Assembly (NCBI RefSeq): GCF_003946675.1
Contig: NZ_RHOT01000016.1
Coordinates: 1-48,226 of the forward strand
Direction: 5' to 3'
Length of the DNA: 48,226 nt
Source of the DNA: Lapidilactobacillus gannanensis
GTDB taxonomy: Bacteria > Bacillota > Bacilli > Lactobacillales > Lactobacillaceae
The notes beneath the pieces were generated by a model that had not been told where the DNA came from, did not search any database, and saw only the letters and a program-made list of their open reading frames with translations. How positions within the stretch are numbered: the first letter of the stretch is position 1; every line of letters starts with the position of its first letter. Below are positions 22,729 to 31,074 of the stretch, piece by piece. The translations under genes were made by a program, and so were the position numbers.

Positions 22729-23475
22729 ATGCCTAAGTCCTTAAATAAGCGGTCAAAAGTTAGCCTAGCAATTTTGCTAGGCCTGGTGCTAATCATTGTT
22801 GGTGGCTGGTTAGCTATCCGGACCCAAATTTATCAACCAACAATTCAAGCTCAGCAAGTGGCTCAGGTTAGTGCTAAAAAGTCGGTTAAGCAAGGATTAT
22901 TGTTTGAAGCCAAACAGCCGCAGCAACCAATGGTGATTTTTTATCCTGGTGCCTTCGTCGAACCAGCTAGTTATAGCAAGTGGGCACAACAAGTGGCAGC
23001 TGGCGGGCATACCGTTTATATTGCTCGTTTTCCATTGGATCTAGCAGTTTTATCAGGTAATCGGGCCCAAAGTTATTTGCAACAAGATACTGCTAGCAGT
23101 TATGTGATTGGCGGCCATTCTTTAGGTGGCGTCATGGCGAGTCGTTTTGCCAAGCAACAAACCAGTTCGCGCTTAAAGGGTGTTTTCTTTTTAGCAAGTT
23201 ATCCTGATGCAAAAGGGCGCCTTGATCAAACAAAATTACCTGTGCTGTCGTTAACGGCCAGTCGTGATGGGGTCCTCAATTCGCAAAAGTGGCTGGCGGC
23301 AAAAAAATATTTACCGCCGGCAACCACTACCTTTGCAAAATTTAAGGGTGGCAATCATGCTGGTTTTGGTGATTATGGCGCGCAAAAGGGTGACCGGCCG
23401 GCAACGATTAGTGACCAGGCCCAACAAAAATGGGTCGCAGGACAATTATTAACTTGGCTACAAAGAATAAACTAA
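22729..23475 (+). CDS. Membrane-anchored alpha/beta hydrolase
   Basis: 248 residues. A basic start MPKSLNKRSK precedes one transmembrane helix (about 11-30); the rest is an alpha/beta hydrolase outside the membrane. PMVIFYPGAFVEPASY gives the oxyanion-side loop, VIGGHSLGGVMASRFA the nucleophile elbow (Ser in GHSLGG), SASRDGV-like SLTASRDGVL the acidic residue, and FKGGNHAGFGDYG the catalytic His. Substrate unknown, possibly an envelope ester. RBS TAGGAGGTGAT is strong. A 48-residue membrane peptide gene follows 32 bp later, probably cotranscribed. Confidence 0.85.
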   Translation: MPKSLNKRSKVSLAILLGLVLIIVGGWLAIRTQIYQPTIQAQQVAQVSAKKSVKQGLLFEAKQPQQPMVIFYPGAFVEPASYSKWAQQVAAGGHTVYIARFPLDLAVLSGNRAQSYLQQDTASSYVIGGHSLGGVMASRFAKQQTSSRLKGVFFLASYPDAKGRLDQTKLPVLSLTASRDGVLNSQKWLAAKKYLPPATTTFAKFKGGNHAGFGDYGAQKGDRPATISDQAQQKWVAGQLLTWLQRIN

Positions 23476-23507
23476 GTGGCTGCATAAAATAAAGGAGGTT
23501 TGTGGCA

Positions 23508-23654
23508 ATGGCGAAACATTTTGAAATTAGTCATGATCCGAATAATGACTTTCAAGGTTTGCGGATCAATGTAGATATTCCTAGCTGGGTAACGGTTAGT
23601 GCTTTAGTAGGAATTGCCAGTTTGATTTGGTATCGGCATCATACTAAGGAATAA
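23508..23654 (+). CDS. Small single-span membrane protein (48 aa)
   Basis: ATG 23508 follows AAAGGAGG with good spacing and the frame ends TAA 23652-23654. The sequence is polar at the N-terminus (MAKHFEISHDPNNDFQGLR), then has one transmembrane segment WVTVSALVGIASLIWY and a short tail RHHTKE. No family recognised. The strong RBS, the position directly after the hydrolase gene and the terminator 66 bp downstream support a real gene. Confidence 0.6.
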   Translation: MAKHFEISHDPNNDFQGLRINVDIPSWVTVSALVGIASLIWYRHHTKE

Positions 23655-23719
23655 CCGTCATCGCTGACATGGTCGTCAGCATATGTCAACGTCATTTAAA
23701 ACTGAATAATAAAACAAAT

Positions 23720-23769
23720 AAAGCCCGTCTGCCAGTCTCTGAAATTGGAGAAACTGTCAAACGGGCTTT
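23720..23769. terminator. Bidirectional terminator
   Basis: AAAGCCCGT (23720-23728) pairs with ACGGGCTTT (23761-23769). The inner part (CTGCCAGTCTCT / AGAAACTGTCAA) pairs partly. It is shared by the hydrolase/small protein unit and the convergent amidase gene. Confidence 0.85.
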
Positions 23770-23775
23770 AAATGA

Positions 23776-25101
23776 TCATTTAAAATACGCCGTCAGTGCA
23801 TTAACCACGTCACTGGCTACTTTGTTCTGATAATCATTTTGTTGGATGTAACTGAAATCTTTTTTAGTGTTAATGTATCCAAGTTCTAGTAGGACAGCAG
23901 GGCGTTCGTTGTCCCGGAGGACTTGGAAGTTACCAAATTCGACACCACGATTATCTAGCGGCAAATTACTTAATTGCTGACTGATTAGATCCGCTAACTT
24001 CTTATCGCGATTATTGTGATAGTAGTAAGTTGTCACGCCAGACGCTTCATTAGCATTTTCACTGGAATCAAAATGTAAACTGATGAAGGCGTCGGCTTTT
24101 AATTTGTTTGAGGCCTGAGCTCGCGGTGCTAAGTCTACAAAGGAATCATTACTCCGCGTCAGGACCACATTGGCCCCAGCCGCCCGAAGTTTAGTGGCCA
24201 CTTTTTGAGCGACAGCTAAGGTGTAAGTCTTTTCGTATTGATTACTGCCAGAAAGCGCACCAGTATCACTGCCACCGTGACCAGGATCAAGCACAATTGT
24301 GGCTTCAGCTAAATTAGAAGCAATTTTTGGCATCGTGTCGTCTTGGGTCTTTTTATCAGCGAGGGCAACTAACCAACTAGCTAAATAACCAGTTTGGCCC
24401 TGACTAGTTTTGACCTGGTACCATTGATTCACAGTTTTGACGTAAGTCAGCGTATCCTTGGCGTTTAAAGTTGTGACCACGCTAGCCGAAGCACTAGGCT
24501 CAGACCGAAGCGGTGTCCCGTCGGAATCAACGACAACAACTTGATCAGCACTGTTAGTAGTACTTGAGTTGCCAGTGTTAGTTGTTTTGGCATCACTTTC
24601 AACTTGGTCTGTTAATTTAACTTTACTTTGGGCAATCCAAGCGACAGAATCAGCATGCTTGATTTGATACCAACCATCCTCTTGGTATAAAACAGCTACT
24701 TTATCACCAGCGTTTAATTGTGCGAGGGGATCAGTCTTTTGGCCTTTGCTGGCATAAATTGGGGTGGCACCGGCATTGACTAACCCGATTTGATTGCTGG
24801 TGGCACTGACTTCAGTGTTCTTGATCAGCCAACTTGCGACCCAACCAACTTCAGTATTACTGAGGCGGACCTCATACCACTCGTTACGTTCGCCAATCAC
24901 GGTTAGGCGCTGGCCCTTGTTCACTTGTGCCGTGACATCGTAGGCAAGTCCTGGTCCCTTACGAATGTTGAGCACATTGGCTTGGACAACAACTTGATTG
25001 CTATTTGCTAAAACGAAGGTGGTCCCAATTGAAGTCACAATTGCCAGGACCACAATAATTAAAATGCGCCAACGCCAGACTTTATGTAAAAATGGTTTCA
25101 T
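23776..25101 (-). CDS. N-acetylmuramoyl-L-alanine amidase with three SH3b domains
   Basis: 441 residues. A signal-anchor helix lies at about 12-32 (ILIIVVLAIVTSIGTTFVLA). Three bacterial SH3 domains follow at roughly 36-95, 103-165 and 187-247, e.g. ANVLNIRKGPG and GTPLRSEPSASA. The C-terminal Amidase_3 zinc domain starts near 267: LDPGHGGSDTG (H275), the Glu of SNQYEKTYT, ISLHFDSSE and LLELGYINTKKD. It cleaves the lactyl-L-Ala bond of peptidoglycan outside the cell; the SH3b units bind wall. An amidase between relA-dtd and hisS is usual in lactobacilli. The long divergent region upstream holds repeats, not genes. Confidence 0.93.
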   Translation of the reverse strand: MKPFLHKVWRWRILIIVVLAIVTSIGTTFVLANSNQVVVQANVLNIRKGPGLAYDVTAQVNKGQRLTVIGERNEWYEVRLSNTEVGWVASWLIKNTEVSATSNQIGLVNAGATPIYASKGQKTDPLAQLNAGDKVAVLYQEDGWYQIKHADSVAWIAQSKVKLTDQVESDAKTTNTGNSSTTNSADQVVVVDSDGTPLRSEPSASASVVTTLNAKDTLTYVKTVNQWYQVKTSQGQTGYLASWLVALADKKTQDDTMPKIASNLAEATIVLDPGHGGSDTGALSGSNQYEKTYTLAVAQKVATKLRAAGANVVLTRSNDSFVDLAPRAQASNKLKADAFISLHFDSSENANEASGVTTYYYHNNRDKKLADLISQQLSNLPLDNRGVEFGNFQVLRDNERPAVLLELGYINTKKDFSYIQQNDYQNKVASDVVNALTAYFK

Positions 25102-25355
25102 TGTATTCAGTCCTTTAAATTCTTAATTAACTTGACGCTTAAAATGGTCAATAACTGAATTAATTTTACCACGGAACTTAGCAGAATAGGGTAAATAGGT
25201 CGGTAAAACTGGTAACTTTTAATAATTATTCTTTTGCAGAATCGAAATTGTTGAATTTTTTAAGTAATTGGTTTTTAAAACCTGAATTTGATTAAGTCGT
25301 GCTCTAGTCGAGTGATGGCAGGGGCCCAGCGATTTGACGGACTGAAACTAAAATA
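25102..25355. other. Non-coding stretch upstream of amidase
   Basis: About 250 bases with no ORF, hairpin or repeat copy recognised apart from the amidase 5' region itself. RBS-like AAGGAC precedes its ATG (- strand). It leads into repeat R4. Confidence 0.5.
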
Positions 25356-25587
25356 GTGCCAAGACTTCCCCAATTAGGGGGCGGTGGTGGCTGGACGATT
25401 AAGAGGGCGTGGAACATGGTGGGCATTGATTGAGCTTATTGCTTCGCAACAATCTCAAATACAAGCCTTATTCTAACCGCTGAAGCGGCAAGAATAATTT
25501 CCCCATTAACGCCAATCGCCCAGCCACCACCTGATGAAATTAACAGAACTGATTACCTCTATTTGGAAAAACAGATTGGGGTGAACT
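25356..25587 (+). repeat. Structured intergenic repeat, subtype II, copy R4
   Basis: Aligns over its full ~232 bp with R6 (41093-41325). Both open with GTGCCAAG-CTTCCCCAATTAG, contain GGGCGTGGAAC as in subtype I, and close with ACAGATTGGGGTGAACTA-like sequence. The predicted fold has outer arms GCTGGACGATT / AATCGCCCAGC (one mismatch), an inner stem GATTGAG / CTCAAAT capped by TTGC-TTCG-GCAA, and a hairpin CCGC-TGAA-GCGG where R6 has GCTGC-TAAA-GCAGC. No coding potential. Confidence 0.75.
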
Positions 25588-25751
25588 AATAGTTTGATTG
25601 ACAAGTTTTATGGAGTTGACGAAATCAGCGTGTTACAGAACTGAAATCGATTATCAATTAGAATATCTCGGTCTTACTATTCGAATTGAATATCAGTCTA
25701 ACAGGGTTGATTAACTCCACAATAATTGCCTTAACCACTAACAACCGTGAA

Positions 25752-26009
25752 GTGCACCACCTCAACTCCAGACGGAATGGAGGGCGTGGTTGTCAGCCAA
25801 TGGCCTTTATTTGCGCCCGAGCCTGCGAGTAGCAGCCAAATTATTCTTAGTAATTTATTGCTTAGAATAAGACTCGGTAATTTATTGCTTAGAATAAGAC
25901 TCGTATTTGAGATTTTCGCAGAAAAGCTCAAATCGACGTCGGCCGCGTTCCACAACCAGCAGGCCTGCAATGGAGTCAAATCTAGTTCGTCTCCAAATCC
26001 CGTTTTAGT
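25752..26009 (-). repeat. Structured intergenic repeat, subtype I, copy R5
   Basis: Inverted relative to R4 and 164 bp away. On the + strand it shows the right block first (CTCCAGACGGAATGGAGG, GTGGTTGTCAGCC) and the left block last (GACGTCGGCCGCGTTCCAC, AACCAGCAGGCCTGC). Arms GGTTGT / ACAACC pair. The central hairpin is replaced by an AT-rich arm containing a perfect 27-bp tandem duplication. A short + strand reading frame across it is an accident of the repeat. Confidence 0.75.
25850..25903 (+). repeat. Perfect 27-bp tandem duplication inside R5
   Basis: Two identical 27-nt units (25850-25876 and 25877-25903), each beginning GTAATTTATTGC and ending AAGACTCG. Other copies of the element have a single unit at this place, so this is a recent local duplication. 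Confidence 0.9.
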
Positions 26010-26075
26010 ATTGAATTTGAAAATCCAAAATACCGTCGTCAGTCACGGCAATTCGTTGTTAGCAACGATTTTCTC

Positions 26076-26104
26076 TTGACTTTCAGAAAACTGCCGTGTA
26101 CATT
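26076..26104 (+). promoter_or_regulatory. Promoter of the hisS-aspS T-box operon
   Basis: TTGACT (26076-26081), 17-bp spacer, TACATT (26099-26104). It lies within nested inverted repeats: CACGGCA (26044-26050) / TGCCGTG (26092-26098), and inside them CGTTG-TTAG-CAACG. Transcription should start near 26111, the left edge of the T-box leader. Confidence 0.6.
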
Positions 26105-26110
26105 TAAGAA

Positions 26111-26312
26111 GAATACAAAACCGATGATAAATGAAAAGTAGCTTATTACAGAGACTGACCAAAGCTGAGAGGTTAGAACAAGTGAAAAGACCATTTTGAG
26201 GTTGAGCTAGCAGTAGCTCCGTCCACAAGACGTTATCCAATGAGTATTAATTAAGGTGGTACCGTGCCAATAGCACCCTTATCGAAAACAACGATAGGGG
26301 TGTTTTTTATTT
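26111..26312 (+). promoter_or_regulatory. T-box riboswitch leader (hisS-aspS)
   Basis: The stem I region shows AGTA (26135-26140 area), CAGAGACTGACC and AAAGCTGAGAGGTTAG, the usual AGAGA/GNUG-type motifs. GTGAAAA is followed by GACCAT (26189-26194), the likely specifier region. The T-box core AAGGTGGTACCGTG is at 26253-26266. A terminator stem GCACCC.TTATCG / CGATA.GGGGTGT with TTTTTT ends at about 26310. Uncharged tRNA binding should favour the antiterminator and allow hisS-aspS transcription. The specifier contains GAC (Asp) directly followed by CAT (His), so which tRNA is sensed, or both, is open. Confidence 0.9.
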
Positions 26313-26332
26313 TAATAGAAGGAAGTGCTTAC

Positions 26333-27631
26333 ATGCGTTATCAAAAGCCAAAAGGAACTGCCGATATTCTGCCAGCAGACTCGCATCAATGGCAGTATGT
26401 TGAAAACAAAGCCCAAGAGATTTTCTCAACTTATGATTTTCATGAAATTCGCACACCAATTTTCGAATCTTATGATGTGTTTGAACGTTCATCAGGTGAA
26501 AGCTCTGATGTGGTTTCCAAAGAAATGTATGATTTCGATGATAAAGGTGGCCGCCACATTGCCCTTCGTCCCGAAGGCACAGCTGGTGTGGTTCGCGCTT
26601 ATGTTGAAAACAAATTATTTGGTCCAGAACAAGTCAAGCCTTACAAAGTTTATTATCATGGACCAATGTTTCGCTACGAGCGGCCACAGTCAGGTCGGTT
26701 GCGTCAATTCCACCAGATTGGGGTTGAAGCCTTTGGTGCCAGTTCGCCAGCTTTAGATGTTGAAGTGATCAGCATGGCCTTAGAATTTCTGCGGAGCTTA
26801 AAATTATCTGGATTAAAATTGGAAATTAATAGTTTAGGTGATAGTGCTACTCGTGAGAAATATCATCAAGCTTTAGTCGATTATTTGACACCATTAGCAG
26901 ACCAATTAAGTGAGGATTCACAGCGTCGGTTACAAACAAATCCGTTGCGGATTTTAGATAGTAAAGATGCTCATGACCAAGAATTAGTTGCTAATGCACC
27001 AAGTATCATTGATTATTTAACACCAGAATCACAGGCACACTTTGCTGCCGTTAAGGCCGGTTTGTCAGGACTAGGAATTGATTATGAAGTTGATTCGACG
27101 ATGGTTCGTGGCTTAGATTATTACACCGATACGATTTTTGAAATCATGGTCAAGTCGCCAGCTTTTAATAATTCAGAAATGACGGTTATTGCTGGTGGGC
27201 GCTACGATGGTTTGGTTGAAGAATTCGGTGGCCCAGCTGAGCCAGGGATTGGTTTTGGGATTGGCGTTGAACGTTTATTACTACTTTTAGACCAAGACCA
27301 AATGCCGGTCCAACCAAAATTAGACTTTTACTTGGCTAAAGTTGGCGATGATGTGCAAGTACCAGCTTTGCGGATTTTACAAGAAATTCGCCGTTGTGGC
27401 TTTAGCGCTGATCAGGATTATTTAGATCGCAAAATCAAGGGCCAATTTAAATCAGCGACCCGTTTAGACGCGCGATTCGTGATTACCGTGGGTGAAAGTG
27501 AATTAGCAAGTGGCGAAGTGCCTGTTAAAGATCTAGCCACTGGTGAACAAGTTCAAGTGAAGTTAAGCGATTTAGAGAATGATTTTCAAGCAGTATATCA
27601 ACAATTAATGCAGCAATTTGGGGGCAAATAG
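26333..27631 (+). CDS. hisS: Histidyl-tRNA synthetase
   Basis: 432 residues, usual length. Class II motifs: N-terminal [12 protein letters not shown]; motif 1 region [19 protein letters not shown]; motif 2 [21 protein letters not shown]; His-specific [12 protein letters not shown] and [13 protein letters not shown]; motif 3 [16 protein letters not shown]-terminal anticodon-binding domain follows (from about 330). It charges tRNA-His. ATG 26333 follows GAAGGAAG; a longer in-frame opening would run back into the T-box terminator. aspS begins 1 nt after the hisS stop, so the two are translationally coupled under the T-box. Confidence 0.97.
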   Translation: MRYQKPKGTADILPADSHQWQYVENKAQEIFSTYDFHEIRTPIFESYDVFERSSGESSDVVSKEMYDFDDKGGRHIALRPEGTAGVVRAYVENKLFGPEQVKPYKVYYHGPMFRYERPQSGRLRQFHQIGVEAFGASSPALDVEVISMALEFLRSLKLSGLKLEINSLGDSATREKYHQALVDYLTPLADQLSEDSQRRLQTNPLRILDSKDAHDQELVANAPSIIDYLTPESQAHFAAVKAGLSGLGIDYEVDSTMVRGLDYYTDTIFEIMVKSPAFNNSEMTVIAGGRYDGLVEEFGGPAEPGIGFGIGVERLLLLLDQDQMPVQPKLDFYLAKVGDDVQVPALRILQEIRRCGFSADQDYLDRKIKGQFKSATRLDARFVITVGESELASGEVPVKDLATGEQVQVKLSDLENDFQAVYQQLMQQFGGK

Positions 27632-27632
27632 C

Positions 27633-29432
27633 ATGATCAAACGCACAACTTATAGTGGTTTAGTAGATGAAAAATATTTAGGCCAAGAAATCGACCTCGC
27701 TGGTTGGGTTCAAAAACGCCGCGATTTAGGTAATTTGATTTTCGTTGACTTACGTGATCGTGAGGGTATTGTTCAATTAGTGTTCAGTCAAGCGATTAAT
27801 GGTGAAGCGTTAGCAGTTGCTGAAGATTTACGCAATGAATATGTCATTAGTGTTCATGGTAAAGTTGCTGCCCGTGGTGAAAAGGCCATTAACCCCAACA
27901 TGAAGACTGGTAAAGTTGAAGTTGAAGTCACTGAAATTAAGATTTTGAACAAAGCCAAGACACCACCTTTTGATATTGAAGATAACGTTAATGCCTCTGA
28001 AGATACTAAATTAAAGTATCGTTATTTAGATTTACGGCGGCCAGAAATGATGAAGGCCATTCGGACGCGAGCACAAATTATGAAATCTGCCCATCATTTC
28101 TTAGACGATAATGACTTTATTGAAATTGAAACACCCGATTTAACAAAATCAACCCCTGAAGGTGCACGGGATTATTTGGTGCCATCACGAGTTTATCCTG
28201 GTAGTTTTTATGCTTTACCACAGTCACCTCAGCTATTTAAAGAGTTATTAATGAGTTCTGGTTTCGATCGTTATTATCAAATTGCGCGTTGTTTCCGTGA
28301 CGAAGATTTACGTGGTGACCGCCAACCAGAATTTACCCAAATCGATCTTGAAACTAGCTTCTTGGATGCTACTCAAATTCAAACTTTAACTGAAGGTTTG
28401 ATTGCACAGGTCATGCATGATGAAAAAGGCATTGACGTCAAGCTACCATTTCCGCGGATCACTTGGGATGATGCGCAAGCTCGTTTCGGCTCGGATAAAC
28501 CAGATTTACGTTTTGGCATGGAACTTCAAGATTTAAGCGACTATTTTAAAGATAGCAGCTTCAAGGTCTTTGAACAGGCAATTGCTGACGGCGGCCAAGT
28601 GAAGGCGATTGTCGCGCCACAAGCAGCTGCTAAATATTCTCGTAAGAAGATTGAAGCCATGCAAGACTACATCAAACGTTTTGGTGCTAAGGGCTTAGCT
28701 TGGGTTAAGGTGGAAGCTGGCACCGTTGCTGGCCCAGTCGCAAAGTTCTTAAAGGATGACAGTGCGACCCTACTAGAAAAACTAGCTGCTAAGGATGGTG
28801 ACTTAATCCTCTTTGTGGCCGCTAGCAAGAAGGTAGTTGCTGATAGTTTAGGTTACTTACGAACTTTCTTGGCTAAAGAATTAGATTTGATTCCTGATAA
28901 TCAATTTGCCTTCACTTGGGTCGTTGATTGGCCATTGTTTGAATATGATGAAGGTGATCAACACTGGATTGCTGCCCACCATCCATTTACAATGCCTAAT
29001 GAAGAAGACATTCACTTATTGGATACCGACCCACATTCAGCTCATGCGCAAAGTTATGACATCGTTTTGAATGGCTATGAGTTGGGTGGCGGTTCAATTC
29101 GTATTCACGATCGGGAAATCCAGGAAAAAATGCTGAAGGCCTTAGACTTCACGCCAGAACGGGCGCAAGCACAATTCGGTTTCTTATTGGATGCGATGAA
29201 TTATGGTTTCCCACCACTTGGTGGTTTAGCGATTGGCTTGGATCGTTTTGCGATGTTGTTAGCTGGTCGCGACAATATTCGTGACGTGATTGCCTTCCCT
29301 AAGAATTCGAAGGCGACGGAACCAATGACTGCAGCACCTGCCCGAGTAGCGGCCAGCCAGTTGGAAGAACTAGGCTTGGACGTCGATGCTAGTGTAGAAA
29401 AAGCAGCTGAAGATACTACGCAAAATAAGTAG
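27633..29432 (+). CDS. aspS: Aspartyl-tRNA synthetase
   Basis: 599 residues, the bacterial-type length including the GAD insertion domain. It has an N-terminal OB-fold anticodon-binding domain ([22 protein letters not shown]), [13 protein letters not shown], flipping loop [14 protein letters not shown], motif 2 [16 protein letters not shown], an insertion domain (about 280-420), and motif 3 [15 protein letters not shown]. It charges tRNA-Asp. There is no tRNA-Asn-specific evidence, so a non-discriminating type cannot be excluded. ATG 27633 is used; TTG 27618 lies within hisS. RBS GGGGG. Confidence 0.97.
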   Translation: MIKRTTYSGLVDEKYLGQEIDLAGWVQKRRDLGNLIFVDLRDREGIVQLVFSQAINGEALAVAEDLRNEYVISVHGKVAARGEKAINPNMKTGKVEVEVTEIKILNKAKTPPFDIEDNVNASEDTKLKYRYLDLRRPEMMKAIRTRAQIMKSAHHFLDDNDFIEIETPDLTKSTPEGARDYLVPSRVYPGSFYALPQSPQLFKELLMSSGFDRYYQIARCFRDEDLRGDRQPEFTQIDLETSFLDATQIQTLTEGLIAQVMHDEKGIDVKLPFPRITWDDAQARFGSDKPDLRFGMELQDLSDYFKDSSFKVFEQAIADGGQVKAIVAPQAAAKYSRKKIEAMQDYIKRFGAKGLAWVKVEAGTVAGPVAKFLKDDSATLLEKLAAKDGDLILFVAASKKVVADSLGYLRTFLAKELDLIPDNQFAFTWVVDWPLFEYDEGDQHWIAAHHPFTMPNEEDIHLLDTDPHSAHAQSYDIVLNGYELGGGSIRIHDREIQEKMLKALDFTPERAQAQFGFLLDAMNYGFPPLGGLAIGLDRFAMLLAGRDNIRDVIAFPKNSKATEPMTAAPARVAASQLEELGLDVDASVEKAAEDTTQNK

Positions 29433-29524
29433 AGAGTATCTGCTAACTTAGTTAATATTTTGTTTAAATAATGGTCATTAGAAAAACAGCTATAACGTCA
29501 CTTCTTTGATCAAATAAAGTAAAC

Positions 29525-29650
29525 TTTCATTGCTGCAACGTATTTTCAGCGGGCAGTCGGTTTCGCCTAACACAAAAAAGGCAAGCAATTCATTTGAATT
29601 GCTTGCCTTTTTGGCGTTACTGCTCACTAACTGCCTTTTATCAGCTGCTG
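29525..29650. repeat. Family-2 repeat around a terminator hairpin, copy F2a
   Basis: The flanks of the hairpin resemble the locus at 44.27 kb: TTTCATTGCTG before, a GGTTTCGCCTAAC / GGTTCTGCTTAAC block, then the hairpin, then GTTACTGCTCACTAACTGCC versus GTTAATGCTCACCGACTGAC. Outer pairing GGCAGT / ACTGCC is present. It lies between aspS and the - strand XRE gene. The small + strand reading frame across it has no RBS and is not a gene. Confidence 0.55.
29574..29611. terminator. Bidirectional terminator after aspS
   Basis: A perfect long stem AAAAAGGCAAGCAATTC / GAATTGCTTGCCTTTTT with a 4-nt loop, A-rich left and T-rich right. It terminates hisS-aspS and the convergent XRE gene. Confidence 0.88.
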
Positions 29651-29700
29651 TTTTATTGTGGGAAGCAGCGCTTAAATTAGCGAAAACTTTTACCGAGAGC

Positions 29701-30555
29701 TTACTTGGTAGCTTGCGGTAAGTTTCGCCGGATTCTTTCTTGAGCCTCAGTGGTTAGCTGATTGATGATGTTTTCTAAAATTTGATTGAGGTCAGCGGAG
29801 AGTCGCTGCTTAATTCGTTTCACAGCCTCGGCACTAACACAATAATCATAGGAAATGGCCGTAATGCTAGCAATAATTGCGGCATATTGTGTTGACTTTG
29901 GGAGTTGCTTAAAGTGATCGTAGCGGTTCGCAACAAATAATTGTCCATCTACTAAGAAATTATCCTGTAGAAACTTGGTCGGTTCTTTGATTTTGGCAGC
30001 CGGAATTTTCTTGGCCAAATAGTCCTGAAATGTCGCTGCACTCATATCCATTGGAAAGACACTGAAATAGTAATCTTCAAATAAATGCTGCACTTTTTTG
30101 GCAAACTTAGCTGTAAAAGAAGTGGTCAGCACATCTGCAATCAAGTTATTCATACTTATCTGCCTGGCTACCTGGGCGACTTCCTGGAGCAATGGGTCGG
30201 TTAAGAGGTAGTCAATAAAATTGCCAGTTTGTTGCTTGGTTAAGAGATTAAGGCTGCGTTCACTTAAGTGTAAGGTTTGACTCATGATCTGCTTGTCTTT
30301 TGATTTGATATCACTGGCGCCTAAAACATAATCAAAATCAACTTCGTAAAGATTGCAAAGATCGATTAGCTGGGAGATGCTGGGTAATCGCCCTGGATGT
30401 TCTGTAGCATTCTCCCAGTCAGAGATTGAACTGCGGCTGATACCATTGCCAAGATGAATTTTCTGGGCAACTGCGGCTTGTTTCAGCCCGCTGTCTTTTC
30501 TTAATTGCTGCAGCTTACGACTGATTGCTGCTTCTGAAGCCTGATATTTATTCAT
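29701..30555 (-). CDS. XRE-family regulator with long C-terminal domain
   Basis: 284 residues. The N-terminal helix-turn-helix spans about 10-75 (ISRKLQQLRKDSGLKQAAVAQ, SRSSISDWENATEHPGRLPS). The remaining ~200 residues are helical and of no recognised family (e.g. LLTKQQTGNFIDYLLTDPLL, ISYDYCVSAEAVKRIKQRL). The size and layout resemble Rgg-like or phage-type regulators, but TPR repeats are not evident. RBS AGGAG. It is divergent from the 101-aa gene with 213 bp between starts, so it likely controls itself and that operon; this is inference from position. Confidence 0.8.
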   Translation of the reverse strand: MNKYQASEAAISRKLQQLRKDSGLKQAAVAQKIHLGNGISRSSISDWENATEHPGRLPSISQLIDLCNLYEVDFDYVLGASDIKSKDKQIMSQTLHLSERSLNLLTKQQTGNFIDYLLTDPLLQEVAQVARQISMNNLIADVLTTSFTAKFAKKVQHLFEDYYFSVFPMDMSAATFQDYLAKKIPAAKIKEPTKFLQDNFLVDGQLFVANRYDHFKQLPKSTQYAAIIASITAISYDYCVSAEAVKRIKQRLSADLNQILENIINQLTTEAQERIRRNLPQATK

Positions 30556-30667
30556 TAGCGTTGCTCCTAAATATTTAATTTAATTTGTCAGATTGATTAT
30601 AAAGTGATGTCGTAAAAATAGACATTTAATGCCTACTATCATAGCTTTTATTATCTGATATTTCCAG

Positions 30668-30696
30668 TTGTTGTGACTTCAAGGACATGCTATGCT
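30668..30696 (+). promoter_or_regulatory. Candidate promoter of the 101-aa / HD-protein unit
   Basis: TTGTTG (30668-30673), 17-bp spacer, TATGCT (30691-30696), in the divergent region shared with the XRE gene. Confidence 0.45.
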
Positions 30697-30768
30697 AACC
30701 TTTGTCGGGACAATGGGACTTCGTAAAAATTAATGATAATAAATAATTATATTGGGAGGATAAAACTG

Positions 30769-31074
30769 ATGGTCTTAACAGAGCTGACCAATGATATGCC
30801 AGGTGATTATATTTTCACCACTGATAGTGGTAGTACTTATTTAATTCGGATCAGGCCCGACGAGCGTTATTTGTGCCGCTTGAATAACAGGCATGCGCTA
30901 CGAAAAGATCGCGAAATTATTCGAGTTTTAAAGATTGAACGTTTAAAACTTGGGCAACCAGCATTGTTTGTTTTAGAACCACTAAACACGGCCTATGATG
31001 TCACATTTCGCCGGACTACCATAATTAATAGCATCGCGCTTGATGAAAAAGCAAATCAGGAGTGGCCAAAATGA
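30769..31074 (+). CDS. Small hypothetical protein (101 aa)
   Basis: ATG 30769 lies 8 nt after GGGAGG; an upstream in-frame ATG at 30733 has no RBS. A soluble, basic, beta-rich protein: MPGDYIFTTDSGSTYLIRIR, YLCRLNNRHALRKDREII, LFVLEPLNTAYDVTFRRTTI. No family recognised. The stop overlaps the start of the HD-like gene (ATGA), so the two are made together. Divergent XRE regulator upstream. Confidence 0.65.
   Translation: MVLTELTNDMPGDYIFTTDSGSTYLIRIRPDERYLCRLNNRHALRKDREIIRVLKIERLKLGQPALFVLEPLNTAYDVTFRRTTIINSIALDEKANQEWPK

Noticed and set aside
25850..25903. CRISPR-like direct repeats
   Set aside because: Only two contiguous units with no spacers; a simple tandem duplication.
25747..26079. 110-codon + strand frame
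   Set aside because: It lies entirely across repeat R5 and its tandem duplication, has no RBS and translates to low-complexity repeats (LLLRIRLGNLLLRIRL).
29530..29721. 63-codon + strand frame after aspS
   Set aside because: Spans the terminator and the end of the convergent XRE gene; no RBS.
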